Below the pieces are notes generated by a model that saw only the letters and a program-made list of their open reading frames with translations, ran no database searches and had not been told where the DNA came from. DNA of 64,000 nt, taken from assembly GCF_001006325.2 (NCBI RefSeq), contig NZ_LBIA02000001.1, positions 1,613,501 to 1,677,500 on the forward strand, written 5' to 3'. The DNA is from Afipia massiliensis. GTDB taxonomy: Bacteria > Pseudomonadota > Alphaproteobacteria > Rhizobiales > Xanthobacteraceae. Made by a program: the position numbers and the translations under genes. Positions within the stretch are counted from its first letter, which is position 1. Every line of letters begins with the position of its first letter. Shown here in pieces: positions 1-11,074 of this stretch.

Positions 1-1
1 G

Positions 2-418
2 GACACGCTGGCCTCCAGCGGCGCCGATCTCAAGCGCGTACAACTGCTCGGCACGGGGCTGTGGGACAATCCGCGCGTGTTCGCCAATACCAATCTGCGC
101 GGCGGGCTCTATGCCGCGCCGGACCCGTCGGGTTTTCGCGGCTTTTCGGCGCGCTACCGCGCCAAATACGGCGGCGATCCGGTTCGCACCGCGACGCTGG
201 CCTATGACGGCGTTGCGCTGGTCGCGGCCCTGGCGCGAACCCAGGGCGGCCAGCGTTTTTCGCCCGACGTTCTCACCAACCCGTCAGGCTTTGCGGGCAT
301 CGACGGACTGTTTCGTTTCCGCAGCGACGGCACCAACGAGCGTGGTCTCGCGGTGATGCGCGTCGGTTCGAGCGGCGGTGCGATTGCGGCAGGCTCGCCG
401 AAGAGCTTTGGGGCGTAA
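2..418 (+). CDS. Periplasmic-binding-like protein, C-terminal part (penicillin-binding protein activator type), cut by window edge
   Basis: Open from the first bases of the window to a TAA at 416-418; the N-terminus lies outside. The visible 138 residues have the look of a type-1 periplasmic-binding (Leu/Ile/Val-binding) fold: GLW and YAAPDP segments, then FSARYRAKYGGDP, followed by TLAYDGVALVAAL, the typical helix after the hinge, and GIDGLFRF near the end. In related alphaproteobacteria a protein of this type, annotated as an LpoA-like penicillin-binding protein activator, sits beside hemW-rdgB-rph. That naming is inferred from context. A branched-chain amino-acid binding protein is the alternative. 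It is convergent with hemW, separated by a palindromic repeat. Confidence 0.6.
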   Translation, partial: DTLASSGADLKRVQLLGTGLWDNPRVFANTNLRGGLYAAPDPSGFRGFSARYRAKYGGDPVRTATLAYDGVALVAALARTQGGQRFSPDVLTNPSGFAGIDGLFRFRSDGTNERGLAVMRVGSSGGAIAAGSPKSFGA

Positions 419-441
419 CAGTCCGCGTGAATTCTCAGCAT

Positions 442-524
442 CGTCATTGCGAGGAGCGCTTGCGACGAAGCAATCCAGTTCTTTATTTTTACTTCTGGAT
501 TGCTTCGCTTCGCTCGCAATGACG
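442..524. repeat. Intergenic palindrome, TCATTGCGAG family (copy 1)
   Basis: Imperfect inverted repeat with outer arms CGTCATTGCGAG and CTCGCAATGACG and inner arms GCAATCCAG / CTGGATTGC around a short variable loop. It lies between two convergent genes. It is the first of nine copies in this window; as transcribed RNA or single-stranded DNA it would fold into one long hairpin. Confidence 0.9.
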
Positions 525-533
525 AGTGTGGAA

Positions 534-1691
534 TTAAGCCGCCAGATCCGCCACCACGGCGTCCAGCACCGGAAAACCCTGCATCGTCACGCGTACGCGG
601 CCATCGGGATCGACGGTGATCGCGCCTTCGTCCTGCAGGATCTCGATGCGCCTTGGGTCGAGCGAACGTCCCGACAACGCCCGGTAACGCACCGGATCGA
701 TGCCCTCCACCAGCCGCAGTCCCATCAGGAGATATTCGTCGGCACGCTCTTCGCTGTTGAGAAGCTCGTCGGTGATCACGCCATGGCCCTGCGCCTCGAC
801 GCGCATCAGCCAGGTCTCCGGACGCTTCTCGGTGGCGATGGCGTGGCGGATGCCGTCGATATCGATGCGGCCATGCGCGCCGGGACCGATGCCGGCGTAT
901 TCCTGCCCGCGCCAGTAAACCAGATTGTGCTTGCACTCCGCGCCGGGCCGCGCGTGGTTGGAAATCTCATAGGACGGCAGGCCGAGTTTGGCGCAGACAT
1001 CCTGCGTCACATCGTAAAGCGCGCGCGCCACCGCTTCGTCGGGAATCTTCAGCTTGCCGGCGGCATGCAGCCCGAAGAACGGCGTCTCCGGCTCGATGGT
1101 GAGCTGATACAGCGACAGATGCTCGGCGGCTTCCGACACCGCGAGCTTCAGTTCCTCTTCCCACATCTGCGGCGTCTGGTCGGGCCGCGCATAGATCAGA
1201 TCGAACGAGTAGCGATCGAACGCCGAGCGAGCGATGGCGACAGCATCCAGCGCCTCACGCGCGCTGTGCAAACGTCCGAGCGCTTTCAGCGAGGCATCGT
1301 CCAGCGCCTGCACGCCGAGTGATACGCGGTTCACACCGGCCGAACGATAACCCTTGAAACGCGTGGCCTCGACGCTGGTCGGATTGGCTTCCAGCGTCAC
1401 CTCGACATCGCTGGCGACGCTCCAGTGTCGGGCGATGGAATTGAGAATCGCGCCGACGGTCTGCGGCTGCATCAGCGACGGCGTGCCGCCGCCGAGGAAG
1501 ATCGATGTGACCTCGCGGCCCGGTGTGCGCGCGGCGGTGGTCTCGATCTCGCGCTCGAACGCGCGCGCGAAACGAAACTCGTCGATCGGCGCATGACGCA
1601 CATGGCTGTTGAAGTCGCAATACGGGCACTTCGACAGGCAGAACGGCCAGTGCACGTAGACGCCGAACGCCTGTTTCGCAGCGGTGCTCAT
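534..1691 (-). CDS. hemW: Radical SAM heme chaperone HemW (oxygen-independent coproporphyrinogen oxidase-like)
   Basis: A 385-residue radical SAM protein. The cluster motif CLSKCPYC (Cys18, Cys22, Cys25 counted from the chosen start) binds the [4Fe-4S]-SAM cluster. LGGGTPS and the EANP segment further in are typical of the HemN/HemW family. The motif is CxxxCxxC without the extra cysteine found just after it in true HemN, and the length is shorter than HemN (about 455 aa), so the heme-trafficking HemW is favoured. The start MSTAAK at 1691 is chosen because its ATG overlaps the rdgB stop codon (ATGA), indicating translational coupling. A longer reading frame upstream is only the antisense-free extension through rdgB. 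Third gene of an rph-rdgB-hemW unit. Confidence 0.9.
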   Translation of the reverse strand: MSTAAKQAFGVYVHWPFCLSKCPYCDFNSHVRHAPIDEFRFARAFEREIETTAARTPGREVTSIFLGGGTPSLMQPQTVGAILNSIARHWSVASDVEVTLEANPTSVEATRFKGYRSAGVNRVSLGVQALDDASLKALGRLHSAREALDAVAIARSAFDRYSFDLIYARPDQTPQMWEEELKLAVSEAAEHLSLYQLTIEPETPFFGLHAAGKLKIPDEAVARALYDVTQDVCAKLGLPSYEISNHARPGAECKHNLVYWRGQEYAGIGPGAHGRIDIDGIRHAIATEKRPETWLMRVEAQGHGVITDELLNSEERADEYLLMGLRLVEGIDPVRYRALSGRSLDPRRIEILQDEGAITVDPDGRVRVTMQGFPVLDAVVADLAA

Positions 1692-2323
1692 GTGAGGCAG
1701 ATCTCCGCGAGCTTCACGAAGGCTTTCGCGCGATGCGACAGGCCCATGCCATGCGGCGGCAGGCCATGCTTCTCGATGCTGGTCATTTCGCCAAAGGTGC
1801 GGCTGTGCCCGTCCGGCAGAAACGCCGGATCGTAACCGAAGCCCGCGGTGCCGCGCGGCGGCCATACCAGCGTGCCGTCGACGCGCGCTTCGACGTCCTC
1901 AAAATGTCCGTCCGGCCATGCGACGCACAGCGCCGAGACGAAATGCGCACTTCGCTGCGCAGGCTCCTTCGCGCCGCGCTCCTGCAGCAGGCGCTCGATC
2001 TGCGACATGGCGGCGAGAAAATTCTTGTCCTCGCCGGCCCAGCGCGCCGAATAGATTCCGGGCTGTCCGTCGAGCGCATCGACCGCCAGCCCCGAATCGT
2101 CCGCGAACGCCGGAAGCTGCGTCGCCTTCGCCGCCGCCACGGCCTTGATGCGGGCATTGGCTTGGAACGTTGTGCCGGTCTCATCCGGCTCAGTGAGGCC
2201 GAGTTCCGCCGCCGACACCGCTTCCACGCCGTAAGGCGCAAGCAGTTCGCGCATCTCGGCGAGCTTGCCGGGATTGTGGGTCGCGATCACAAGGCGGCCG
2301 GTGATTCGGCGATGATCACTCAT
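1688..2323 (-). CDS. rdgB: RdgB/HAM1 non-canonical purine NTP pyrophosphatase
   Basis: A 211-residue Ham1-family enzyme that hydrolyses ITP, dITP and XTP to monophosphates, keeping deaminated purines out of nucleic acids. The N-terminal [14 protein letters not shown] motif binds the substrate phosphates; [15 protein letters not shown] is the catalytic loop, followed by SARWAG and GFGYDPAF. Length is normal. The start is taken as ATG at 2323 (MSDHRR). A TTG two codons upstream (2329) has a better-spaced GAGG and is a real alternative. It overlaps hemW by 4 bp and follows rph by about 43 bp. Confidence 0.92.
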   Translation of the reverse strand: MSDHRRITGRLVIATHNPGKLAEMRELLAPYGVEAVSAAELGLTEPDETGTTFQANARIKAVAAAKATQLPAFADDSGLAVDALDGQPGIYSARWAGEDKNFLAAMSQIERLLQERGAKEPAQRSAHFVSALCVAWPDGHFEDVEARVDGTLVWPPRGTAGFGYDPAFLPDGHSRTFGEMTSIEKHGLPPHGMGLSHRAKAFVKLAEICLT

Positions 2324-2366
2324 GCGCAATGCTTATCCTCAGGCGACGCAGTTGAAAGCGGTAAAA

Positions 2367-3083
2367 TTACGCCACCGCCATTTTTTGCAGGTCCACCAGC
2401 CGGGCGATGCCCTTCTGGGCCAGCGCCATCAGGTTGAGGAATTCCTCCTGCGAGAACGGCGTCTTTTCGGCGGTGCCCTGGACCTCGATAATGCGGCCGT
2501 CGCCGGTCATGACGAAGTTCGCGTCGGTCTCGGCGTCGGAGTCTTCCGCGTAGTCGAGGTCGAGCACCGGCGTACCGTTGTAGATTCCGCACGAGATCGC
2601 GGCGACGTTGTCGCGCAGCACGTTCTCGTTCTTCAGCATGTTGCGGGCCTTCATCCACTGCAGGCAATCCGCCAGCGCGACCCACGCGCCGGTGATCGCC
2701 GCGGTGCGGGTGCCGCCGTCGGCCTGGATGACGTCGCAGTCCACCGTGATCTGGCGTTCGCCCAGGGCAACGAGGTCCACGGTGGTGCGCAGCGAGCGGC
2801 CGATCAGCCGCTGGATTTCGACGGTGCGGCCGCTTTGTTTTCCGGCGGCGGATTCACGGCGCATGCGCTCGTGGGTCGCGCGCGGCAGCATGCCGTATTC
2901 GGCGGTGACCCAGCCGCGGCCCTGACCCTTCAGCCATGGCGGCAGACGGTCTTCCAGCGTGGCGGTCACCAGCACGTGGGTGTCGCCGAACTTCACCATG
3001 CAGGAACCTTCGGCGTATTTGACCACACCCCGTTCCAGTGTGACGGGGCGCAGTTCGTCGGGCGCGCGACGGCTTGGCCGCAT
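2367..3083 (-). CDS. rph: Ribonuclease PH
   Basis: A 238-residue phosphorolytic 3-prime-to-5-prime exoribonuclease that trims tRNA 3-prime ends. The frame shows the family signatures RPDELRPV near the N-terminus, [19 protein letters not shown], and the phosphate/active-site stretch [17 protein letters not shown]. Length matches the family (about 238 aa). The start at 3083 (MRPSRR) is preceded by GGAGGA at a spacing of about 8 nt; a further upstream ATG would add 24 residues with no family similarity. First gene of the minus-strand unit rph-rdgB-hemW and divergent from hrcA, an arrangement conserved in rhizobia. Confidence 0.95.
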   Translation of the reverse strand: MRPSRRAPDELRPVTLERGVVKYAEGSCMVKFGDTHVLVTATLEDRLPPWLKGQGRGWVTAEYGMLPRATHERMRRESAAGKQSGRTVEIQRLIGRSLRTTVDLVALGERQITVDCDVIQADGGTRTAAITGAWVALADCLQWMKARNMLKNENVLRDNVAAISCGIYNGTPVLDLDYAEDSDAETDANFVMTGDGRIIEVQGTAEKTPFSQEEFLNLMALAQKGIARLVDLQKMAVA

Positions 3084-3190
3084 GGGAAAATCCTCCGAAA
3101 ACATGGGAAATGTCGATTTGGCGCTGCTTTTAGGGGGTTGGGGTCGCAGCGGCAAGGGCTATGCAGCTGCGTATCCGGTCATCTCAATTG

Positions 3191-3270
3191 TCATTGCGAG
3201 GAGCGGGGCGACGAAGCAATCCAGTTTGTCGCCAAAGGGCTCTAGATTGCTTCGCTTCGCTCGCAATGAC
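3191..3270. repeat. Intergenic palindrome, TCATTGCGAG family (copy 2)
   Basis: Outer arms TCATTGCGAG / CTCGCAATGA and inner arms GAAGCAATCCAG / CTAGATTGCTTC. It sits in the divergent rph-hrcA spacer, so transcription of hrcA may start either side of it. Confidence 0.88.
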
Positions 3271-3351
3271 GCTGAACTTGCTGATAATGCCGCTTGTCAT
3301 GTCGCTGTCCGAGGGACAAGTGTAGGGCGCAGAACCGATTTGGAGCCGGAT

Positions 3352-4443
3352 TTGGCCCACCACGAGCCGACAGGTCATCTGATCACGCCGAACGCCGGGC
3401 TGGCGCAGCTCAACGAGCGGTCGCGGGATATTTTTCGTCAGATTGTCGAGAATTATCTGGCCACCGGCGAGCCGGTGGGCTCGCGCAACATCTCGCGCCT
3501 GATCACCATGCCGTTGTCGCCGGCCTCCGTGCGCAACGTGATGTCGGATCTCGAGCAACTGGGGCTGATCTACGCGCCGCATACGTCGGCGGGCCGGTTG
3601 CCGACCGAACTGGGACTGCGCTTTTTCGTCGACGCGCTGATGCAGGTCGGCGATCTGACCGAGCCGGAACGGCAGTCGATCGAGACGCAACTCAAATCCG
3701 TCGGCGGTGCTTCTTCAGTCGAAGCCGCGCTGAGCGAGGCTTTGACGCGATTGTCGGGTCTGACGCGTGCGGCTGCGGTCGTGCTGACGGCGAAGGCGAA
3801 CGTGCGGCTTAAGCATATCGAATTCGTGCGGCTGGAGCCGACGCAGGCGCTGGTGGTGCTGGTGGCGGAAGACGGCCAGGTCGAGAACCGCGTGCTGCCG
3901 CTGCCCCCAGGCGTGCCGTCATCGGCACTGACCGAAGCTTCGAATTTTCTCAATGCACGGATTCGCGGACGCACGCTGGCCGAAGCGCGCAGCGAACTCG
4001 AAACCGCGCTGACAACGAGCCGCGGCGAGCTGGATCAGCTCACGCAGAAAGTCGTCGCAGCGGGCATCGCAAGCTGGTCGGGCGGCGCCAGCGACGAGCG
4101 CCAACTGATCGTGCGCGGTCACGCCAATCTGCTGGAAGATCTTCATGCGATGGAGGATCTCGAACGGGTGCGGCTGCTGTTCGACGACCTCGAAGCCAAG
4201 AAGGGTGTGATCGATCTGCTCGGCCGCGCCGAGCGCGCCGACGGCGTGCGGATTTTCATCGGCTCGGAGAACAAGCTGTTCTCGCTGTCCGGCTCCTCGA
4301 CCATCATCGCACCCTATCGCGACGGCGCGGGCCACATCGTCGGCGTGCTCGGCGTGATCGGTCCGACGCGGCTGAACTACGCGCGGGTCATTCCGATGGT
4401 CGATTATGCCGCCCGGATTGTCAGTCAGCTGATCGGCAAATAG
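3352..4443 (+). CDS. hrcA: Heat-inducible transcription repressor HrcA
   Basis: A 363-residue repressor of class I heat-shock operons that binds CIRCE operators and needs GroEL for activity. The N-terminal winged helix (about residues 17-85) includes [25 protein letters not shown] and [29 protein letters not shown] follows. The C-terminal half carries the dimerisation and GAF-like regions, ending in [14 protein letters not shown] use a TTG start at 3352 because the resulting MAHHEP start matches related HrcA proteins as I recall them, and GGAG stands 6 nt upstream; the ATG-initiated frame further upstream runs through a repeat. No perfect CIRCE sequence was seen in this window, so its targets (expected groESL) lie elsewhere. 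Confidence 0.93.
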   Translation: MAHHEPTGHLITPNAGLAQLNERSRDIFRQIVENYLATGEPVGSRNISRLITMPLSPASVRNVMSDLEQLGLIYAPHTSAGRLPTELGLRFFVDALMQVGDLTEPERQSIETQLKSVGGASSVEAALSEALTRLSGLTRAAAVVLTAKANVRLKHIEFVRLEPTQALVVLVAEDGQVENRVLPLPPGVPSSALTEASNFLNARIRGRTLAEARSELETALTTSRGELDQLTQKVVAAGIASWSGGASDERQLIVRGHANLLEDLHAMEDLERVRLLFDDLEAKKGVIDLLGRAERADGVRIFIGSENKLFSLSGSSTIIAPYRDGAGHIVGVLGVIGPTRLNYARVIPMVDYAARIVSQLIGK

Positions 4444-4453
4444 CGCGTTAGCG

Positions 4454-4482
4454 CTTGATTTTCCGCGCCTAAAGCACGATAT
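4454..4482 (+). promoter_or_regulatory. Possible RpoH (sigma-32 type) promoter for grpE
   Basis: CTTGATT at 4454-4460 and CGATAT at 4477-4482 with a spacer of about 16 nt resemble the alphaproteobacterial heat-shock consensus CTTGAA...CCATNT. It is placed about 50 bp upstream of the grpE start. The -10 match is imperfect, so this is tentative. Confidence 0.35.
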
Positions 4483-4532
4483 GCGGGCTAACAATCCCAC
4501 ATGATCGAGACGATTTGCTGAAAAGGTGAGTT

Positions 4533-5162
4533 ATGGCCAATACCAATGGGCGCAAGGAACAATCGGAGGCCGCCGCCGCGCAGGACAGCGCGAACGGTTC
4601 CGTGACCGACAAGGAGCCTGTGGTCTCAAAGCCTTACGTGATGCCTGACGATCCTGAAGAAGGGTCGGTCGAAGCGCTCACCAAGGAAGTGGCCGAGGCA
4701 AAGGATCGTATGCTGCGCACGCTTGCGGAGATGGAAAATCTGCGCAAGCGGACCCAGCGCGAAGTCACCGACGCGCGGACCTACGGCATCACCGCATTCG
4801 CGCGTGACGTGCTCGACATCGCCGACAATCTGCAGCGCGCGCTGGATGCCGTGCCGATGGAAGCACGCGAGGCGGCCGATCCCGGCCTCAAGGCGTTGAT
4901 CGAGGGCGTCGAGCTGACCGAGCGTTCGCTGCACAAGACGCTGGAGAAAAACGGCGTGCAGAAGCTCGATCCGCTCGGCGAGAAGTTCGATCCGAACTTC
5001 CATCAGGCGATGTATGAGGTGCCGGATTCGTCGGTACCGACAGGCACCGTGGTGCAGGTCGTGCAGGGCGGCTACACCATCGGCGAGCGCGTGCTGCGCC
5101 CGGCGCTGGTCGCGGTCGCCAAGGGCGGCGCGAAGGTGGCGCCCGCCGCCGCGCAGGAATAG
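4533..5162 (+). CDS. grpE: Nucleotide exchange factor GrpE
   Basis: A 209-residue co-chaperone that releases ADP from DnaK. A low-complexity charged N-terminus (about 1-45) is followed by a long coiled coil ([26 protein letters not shown], about 48-75). The C-terminal beta domain has the family signature ending [13 protein letters not shown] ... [34 protein letters not shown] precedes the ATG. It lies 89 bp downstream of hrcA on the same strand and 1.3 kb upstream of dnaK, interrupted by a minus-strand secreted protein gene, so grpE and dnaK are not one operon here. Confidence 0.95.
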   Translation: MANTNGRKEQSEAAAAQDSANGSVTDKEPVVSKPYVMPDDPEEGSVEALTKEVAEAKDRMLRTLAEMENLRKRTQREVTDARTYGITAFARDVLDIADNLQRALDAVPMEAREAADPGLKALIEGVELTERSLHKTLEKNGVQKLDPLGEKFDPNFHQAMYEVPDSSVPTGTVVQVVQGGYTIGERVLRPALVAVAKGGAKVAPAAAQE

Positions 5163-5164
5163 TT

Positions 5165-6097
5165 TTAACGCGGGTCGATGCCGTCGCGCACCGCGCGAAA
5201 GCGCGGAAACGCCTTCGGCCAATCGTCGCGCGTCGCGCTTGCGATGATGCGCAGCGACGTGCCGCCGCCGAATCTCAGCCACTGCACCACGGTGACCGGC
5301 GTGTCGTTCTTGCCGGTGACAGCCTCGATTCGCGTCTCGTACCCGGCGGAGCCGTCAATCCGCTGCGGCTCGTTCGAAATGATGCGCGCATTGCGAAGGC
5401 CCGGAATGGCGGCGGCGGTCTGTTGCGCAAAGCGTCCGCGATCGTCCGGCGACGCGGGGGCAGCCGCGGTCAGGCCGATCACCATGTAGGGTGCACCGTC
5501 GAGCGTGGTGTCTTCCGTGCCGTCGGTCAAAAGGATCGACGAGCGCGGCGCCAGCGTGCGAACGGTCTTGAAATCACTGAGTTCGCCGATCTTGAACGGC
5601 ATCAGGCTGAGCTGTTCCTCGGTCGGCACGTCATTGCGCAGCTTCGCCGAGGCGAGCATCTTGCGCATGGCGTCGTCGGATAGCGGCTTCTCTGCATCCT
5701 CGCGCGCCTGCGCGATGATGTAGCCGGTGAACTTCTCGCCGGAGATGATCACCGAGTACATCTTGATCGTGGTCGCGCCGTCCTTGCCGGTATCCGAGGT
5801 AATGAACGCCTTGCCTGCCGCGGTCTCAAAGGCTTCCGGCTTGGAGCCTGCCGCGGGAGACTTGCCTTCCTTTACGGCAGTCTCGACCGTTGCAAAGGCC
5901 GCGGGCGGGATCTCGGCGAGCCCGACCTTGATCTTCTGGTCCGCGGATTCGAACCCCATAAATTCCTTGGCCACGGCGAGCCCTTCGGCGGGCACCAGCC
6001 CGACGCGCGCGCCTGAGGGGAATACGGGGTCGGCGGCAAGAGCCGGCGAGGCGGTGACAATGGAGACGATGGCGAGAACGCGGACGATCGTTTTCAT
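5165..6097 (-). CDS. Secreted hypothetical protein with signal peptide
   Basis: A 310-residue protein of unknown function. The N-terminus MKTIVRVLAIVSIVTASPALA is a clear Sec signal peptide ending in an AxA cleavage site. The rest is rich in Ala, Lys and Glu without membrane segments and with repeated short beta-prone stretches (VGLVPAEGL, YSVIISGEKFTGYIIAQA, SLRIIAS). It has no catalytic motif I recognise. The gene converges on grpE with only 2 bp between the stops and is divergent from dnaK, so it sits inside the grpE-dnaK block. A periplasmic location is inferred from the leader. Confidence 0.75.
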   Translation of the reverse strand: MKTIVRVLAIVSIVTASPALAADPVFPSGARVGLVPAEGLAVAKEFMGFESADQKIKVGLAEIPPAAFATVETAVKEGKSPAAGSKPEAFETAAGKAFITSDTGKDGATTIKMYSVIISGEKFTGYIIAQAREDAEKPLSDDAMRKMLASAKLRNDVPTEEQLSLMPFKIGELSDFKTVRTLAPRSSILLTDGTEDTTLDGAPYMVIGLTAAAPASPDDRGRFAQQTAAAIPGLRNARIISNEPQRIDGSAGYETRIEAVTGKNDTPVTVVQWLRFGGGTSLRIIASATRDDWPKAFPRFRAVRDGIDPR

Positions 6098-6301
6098 GAG
6101 ACCTGACTGATGTCGTATTGAGGCGGTTCAATGGTCGGACACGGCGCGAGGCGGCCCGGTCTGTTCGGGGCGTAACTGTTTCTGCGCCGGGCCAACAGAT
6201 CAAGGCCCGAATCGTTGCAAATTGACGCATTCGCCGCCGTTCCCCGGAGCCTGGCGGCGGATGCGGAAATTCCATTTTCCCGGCTGTTTACAAGGGCTGG
6301 T

Positions 6302-6331
6302 CCTTGCAGGGGCATGCCCCCCTCCTATATG
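6302..6331 (+). promoter_or_regulatory. Putative RpoH heat-shock promoter of dnaK
   Basis: CCTTGCA at 6302-6308 and CCTATAT at 6324-6330 fit the alphaproteobacterial sigma-32 pattern. The spacer contains the perfect palindrome GGGGCATGCCCC (6309-6320). The predicted start would give dnaK a leader of about 95 nt. The rest of the 336-bp gap 6098-6433 shows no gene and no other clear element. Confidence 0.55.
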
Positions 6332-6427
6332 AGGCGGAGCGTCGCGACGTCGCGAATATTTGATATTGGGGGTTTGGATTGGTGCGCCGTCAGGGCCCGG
6401 CCAACCTGCCGCAAAAAGAAGGATTAG

Positions 6428-8335
<1,908 letters not shown>

Positions 8336-8348
8336 CCAGTCCACGATC

Positions 8349-8375
8349 AGCCTCCCCTTCAAGGGGAGGCTTTTC
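8349..8375 (+). terminator. Terminator/attenuator between dnaK and dnaJ
   Basis: AGCCTCCCCTT / AAGGGGAGGCT form an 11-bp arm pair around a tiny loop, followed by TTTT. The position in the 87-bp dnaK-dnaJ spacer suggests partial termination, a common way of making more DnaK than DnaJ. Confidence 0.75.
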
Positions 8376-8422
8376 GCGGAGAACCGAACCACAGATCCAG
8401 ACTCGCATGACCCAGATCAGCC

Positions 8423-9559
8423 ATGTCTAAGGCCTGCTATTACGAGACGCTGGAAGTCGAACGTTCTATCGACGAAGCCGGACTGAAGTCGGCCTTCCGC
8501 AAGCTCGCCATGAAATGGCACCCGGACAAGAATCCGGGCGATCCGTCCTGCGAGCACAAGTTCAAGGAAATTTCCGAAGCCTACGAAATCCTCAAGGACG
8601 GCAACAAGCGTGCCGCCTACGACCGCTATGGCCATGCCGCGTTCGAGCAGGGCAACGGCGGCGGCCACGGGGCCGGGTTCGGTGCGGGCTTTGCGTCCTC
8701 GTTCTCCGACATTTTCGAAGACCTGTTCGGCATGGCCGGACAGCGCGGCGGCCGTGGCGGCCGCGAGCGCGGCGCGGACCTGCGCTACAATATGGAAATC
8801 ACGCTGGAGGAAGCCTTCTCCGGCAAGACCGCGCAGATCAACATTCCGGTCGCGGTGACCTGCGAGACATGCTCCGGCACCGGCGCCAAGGCGGGCACCA
8901 AGCCGAAGACCTGCTCGATGTGCGGCGGCGCAGGCCGTGTTCGCCAGGCGCAAGGTTTCTTCACGCTGGAACGCACCTGCCCCGGCTGTCAGGGCCGTGG
9001 CCAGATGATCGAGACGCCGTGCGGCTCCTGCTCGGGGCAAGGCCGCGTGCAGAAGGAGCGCACGCTGTCGGTCAATATTCCGCCGGGCGTCGAGGACGGC
9101 ACCCGCATTCGCCTTTCCGGCGAGGGCGAGGCGGGCGTGCAGGGCGGTCCTGCGGGCGATCTCTACATTTTCCTGTCGCTGGCTTCGCACAAGTTCTTCC
9201 AGCGCGACGGCGCGGACCTGCATTGCCGCGTGCCGGTGTCGATGGTGACCGCGGCGATGGGCGGCGAATTCGAAGTGCCGACCATCGATCAGGGCAAGAC
9301 CAAGGTGAAAGTGCCGTCGGGCACCCAGTCCGGCCGCCGCTTCCGCGTTGCCTCGAAGGGCATGCCGGTGCTGCGTTCCCGGCAGATGGGCGACATGTAC
9401 GTCCAGGTCGTGGTCGAGACGCCGCAGAACCTCACCAAGAAGCAGAAAGAGCTGCTGGCGGAGTTCGAAAAGCTGTCGTCCGGCGAAACCCAGCCCGAAG
9501 CGGCCGGATTCTTCAAAATGGTCAAGGACTTCTTCGGAACCCGCGCCAATACGCCATAG
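8423..9559 (+). CDS. dnaJ: Chaperone DnaJ (Hsp40)
   Basis: A 378-residue type I J-protein that delivers clients to DnaK and stimulates its ATPase. The J domain (about 4-70) carries the HPD triad at 33-35. A Gly/Phe-rich linker ([26 protein letters not shown]) follows. The zinc domain has four CxxCxGxG repeats: [24 protein letters not shown] and CGSCSGQG. The two C-terminal beta domains include [20 protein letters not shown]. All parts are intact and of usual length. It is downstream of dnaK with a terminator in between. Confidence 0.97.
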   Translation: MSKACYYETLEVERSIDEAGLKSAFRKLAMKWHPDKNPGDPSCEHKFKEISEAYEILKDGNKRAAYDRYGHAAFEQGNGGGHGAGFGAGFASSFSDIFEDLFGMAGQRGGRGGRERGADLRYNMEITLEEAFSGKTAQINIPVAVTCETCSGTGAKAGTKPKTCSMCGGAGRVRQAQGFFTLERTCPGCQGRGQMIETPCGSCSGQGRVQKERTLSVNIPPGVEDGTRIRLSGEGEAGVQGGPAGDLYIFLSLASHKFFQRDGADLHCRVPVSMVTAAMGGEFEVPTIDQGKTKVKVPSGTQSGRRFRVASKGMPVLRSRQMGDMYVQVVVETPQNLTKKQKELLAEFEKLSSGETQPEAAGFFKMVKDFFGTRANTP

Positions 9560-9650
9560 TGGGTCTGCTTGACGCTTTTTGCTTGCGTCTGTACCCATTT
9601 GTGAAGGAAATTTGACGCCTCGCCCGTCCCCGGGCTCCGTTGGAAGTATC

Positions 9651-10250
9651 ATGGCCCCCCAGTCCACTGCGCGTGCGTTGAAAAAGCCGCTTCGTCTCGA
9701 CGACGAGGTCCGCTTCCTCCGCTCCTGGATTGAAAAGCCCCTGCACATGGGCGCGGTGATGCCATCCAGCAAGGCGCTGGCGCGCACGGTCGCGCGTTAC
9801 GTCGATCCGCATTCCGACGGACCTGTCATCGAACTTGGGCCCGGCACCGGCGCCATCACCGATGCGCTGATCGCGCACGGCGTTGCCGAGAAGCGTCTGG
9901 TGCTGGTGGAGTTCGATCCGGGCTTCTGTGCGCTGCTGCATGAGCGCTATCCGCAGGCGACCGTGATTCAGGGCGATGCCTATAGTCTCGACCTGACACT
10001 GGCGGAACTGAAAGAGCCCGCCGCCGCGATGGTGTCCGGCCTGCCGCTCGTCACCAAGCCGATGCTGGTTCGCCTCAAGCTGATGCGCGACGCGTTCCTG
10101 AAAATGGAAGCGGGTGCGCCCTTCATCCAGTTCACCTATTCGGTGGCGCCGCCGATTCCGAAATCCTTGCCGGGAATCCGCACCCAGGCCTCCGAGCGGG
10201 TCTGGATGAACCTGCCGCCCGCGCGGGTCTGGGTTTATCGCAAGGGCTAA
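9651..10250 (+). CDS. pmtA: Phospholipid N-methyltransferase-like protein (PmtA type)
   Basis: A 199-residue SAM-dependent methyltransferase. VIELGPGTGAITDALI is the SAM-binding motif I, and the protein resembles the short rhizobial enzymes that methylate phosphatidylethanolamine toward phosphatidylcholine and look like rRNA adenine dimethylases. FLRSWIEKPLHMGAVMPSS upstream of motif I is typical of the family. The start at 9651 (MAPQST) has GGAAG 5-6 nt upstream; a longer frame from 9579 has no support. It follows dnaJ by about 90 bp on the same strand. The exact substrate is inferred from family and neighbourhood. Confidence 0.8.
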   Translation: MAPQSTARALKKPLRLDDEVRFLRSWIEKPLHMGAVMPSSKALARTVARYVDPHSDGPVIELGPGTGAITDALIAHGVAEKRLVLVEFDPGFCALLHERYPQATVIQGDAYSLDLTLAELKEPAAAMVSGLPLVTKPMLVRLKLMRDAFLKMEAGAPFIQFTYSVAPPIPKSLPGIRTQASERVWMNLPPARVWVYRKG

Positions 10251-10276
10251 ATTTTCTTAGCTAGCGGGATCGGACT

Positions 10277-10386
10277 CCCTCTCCCCAGCGGGGAGAGGGT
10301 TGGGGTGAGGGGACCTAGATTTATCGATAGATTCTACGCCCTCACCCGGCACGCTTCGCGTGCCGACCTCTCCCCACGGGAGAGGT
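10277..10386. repeat. CTCTCCCC-type intergenic repeat
   Basis: A compound palindrome: CCCTCTCCCC / GGGGAGAGGG, then GGGTGAGGGG pairing at a distance with CCCTCACCC, an internal hairpin GGCACGCTTCGCGTGCC, and terminal CTCTCCCC / GGGAGAGG. It belongs to a repeat style widespread between genes of this bacterial group. No gene is present in 10251-10486. Confidence 0.75.
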
Positions 10387-10486
10387 GACAAGAAGAGGCG
10401 AGCGGGGCCGCGCCTTTTGCGTCTCAAAATCCGCCAAGCTATAAACCTGTCGCGCCTTCGCCCTGTCCGGAGGTGACAGGGACATC

Positions 10487-11068
10487 ATGGCCGCGCTGAA
10501 AATCCTCGTCATTCCCGGCTCGCTGCGCACTGGCTCGTTCAACGCGCGACTGGCCGCCGTGGTGGTCAAGGAACTGGCGCTGCTCGACGTCGACGTCACG
10601 CTGATCTCGCTCAGCGATTATCCGCTGCCGATCTACGACGGCGACCTTGAAGTGAAATCCGGCGTGCCGGCCAACGCCGTCAATCTCAAGCGGATGATCG
10701 GCGCGCATCACGGCGTTTTCATCGTCAGCCCGGAATACAATTCCTCGGTGCCGCCGCTGCTGAAGAACAGTATCGACTGGGTGACGCGGGTGCGCGACCG
10801 CAATGAGACGTTCGGCCAGGTGTTTCGCGAGCGCGCCTTCGCGATCGGGGCGGCGTCCGACGGAAAATTCGGCGGGCTGCGCGTGCTGATGGCGCTGCGC
10901 CAGGTTCTGGCGCTCGGCTGCGGCGCGACGGTGGTGCCGAAACAGATGGCGCTGTCGTTTGCGGGTCAGGCGTTCGACGACATGGATCGCCTGAAAGATC
11001 CGGCCGACGCCGAATTGCTGCGCGGGACCTTGCGCCAGTTGATCGACACCTCCCAACAGATGATGTGA
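10487..11068 (+). CDS. NADPH-dependent FMN reductase family protein
   Basis: A 193-residue flavodoxin-fold protein. The N-terminal IPGSLRTGSFNARLA is the FMN phosphate loop; VSPEYNSSVPPLLKNSIDW is the second signature of the azoreductase / chromate-reductase group. It is expected to reduce quinones, azo dyes or chromate with NAD(P)H through bound FMN in the cytoplasm; the natural substrate cannot be told from sequence. GGAGG lies upstream of the ATG. It is followed by pyrF after only 6 bp, suggesting co-transcription. Confidence 0.85.
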   Translation: MAALKILVIPGSLRTGSFNARLAAVVVKELALLDVDVTLISLSDYPLPIYDGDLEVKSGVPANAVNLKRMIGAHHGVFIVSPEYNSSVPPLLKNSIDWVTRVRDRNETFGQVFRERAFAIGAASDGKFGGLRVLMALRQVLALGCGATVVPKQMALSFAGQAFDDMDRLKDPADAELLRGTLRQLIDTSQQMM

Positions 11069-11074
11069 GTCGTT

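Noticed and set aside
2959-3351. Upstream extension of hrcA
   Set aside because: Crosses the rph start on the other strand and a palindromic repeat; the HrcA-like N-terminus begins at the TTG at 3352.
4441-4532. Possible CIRCE operator (TTAGC-rich dyad) before grpE
   Set aside because: TTAGCGCTTG has no properly spaced inverted partner; the CIRCE 9-9-9 pattern is not met.
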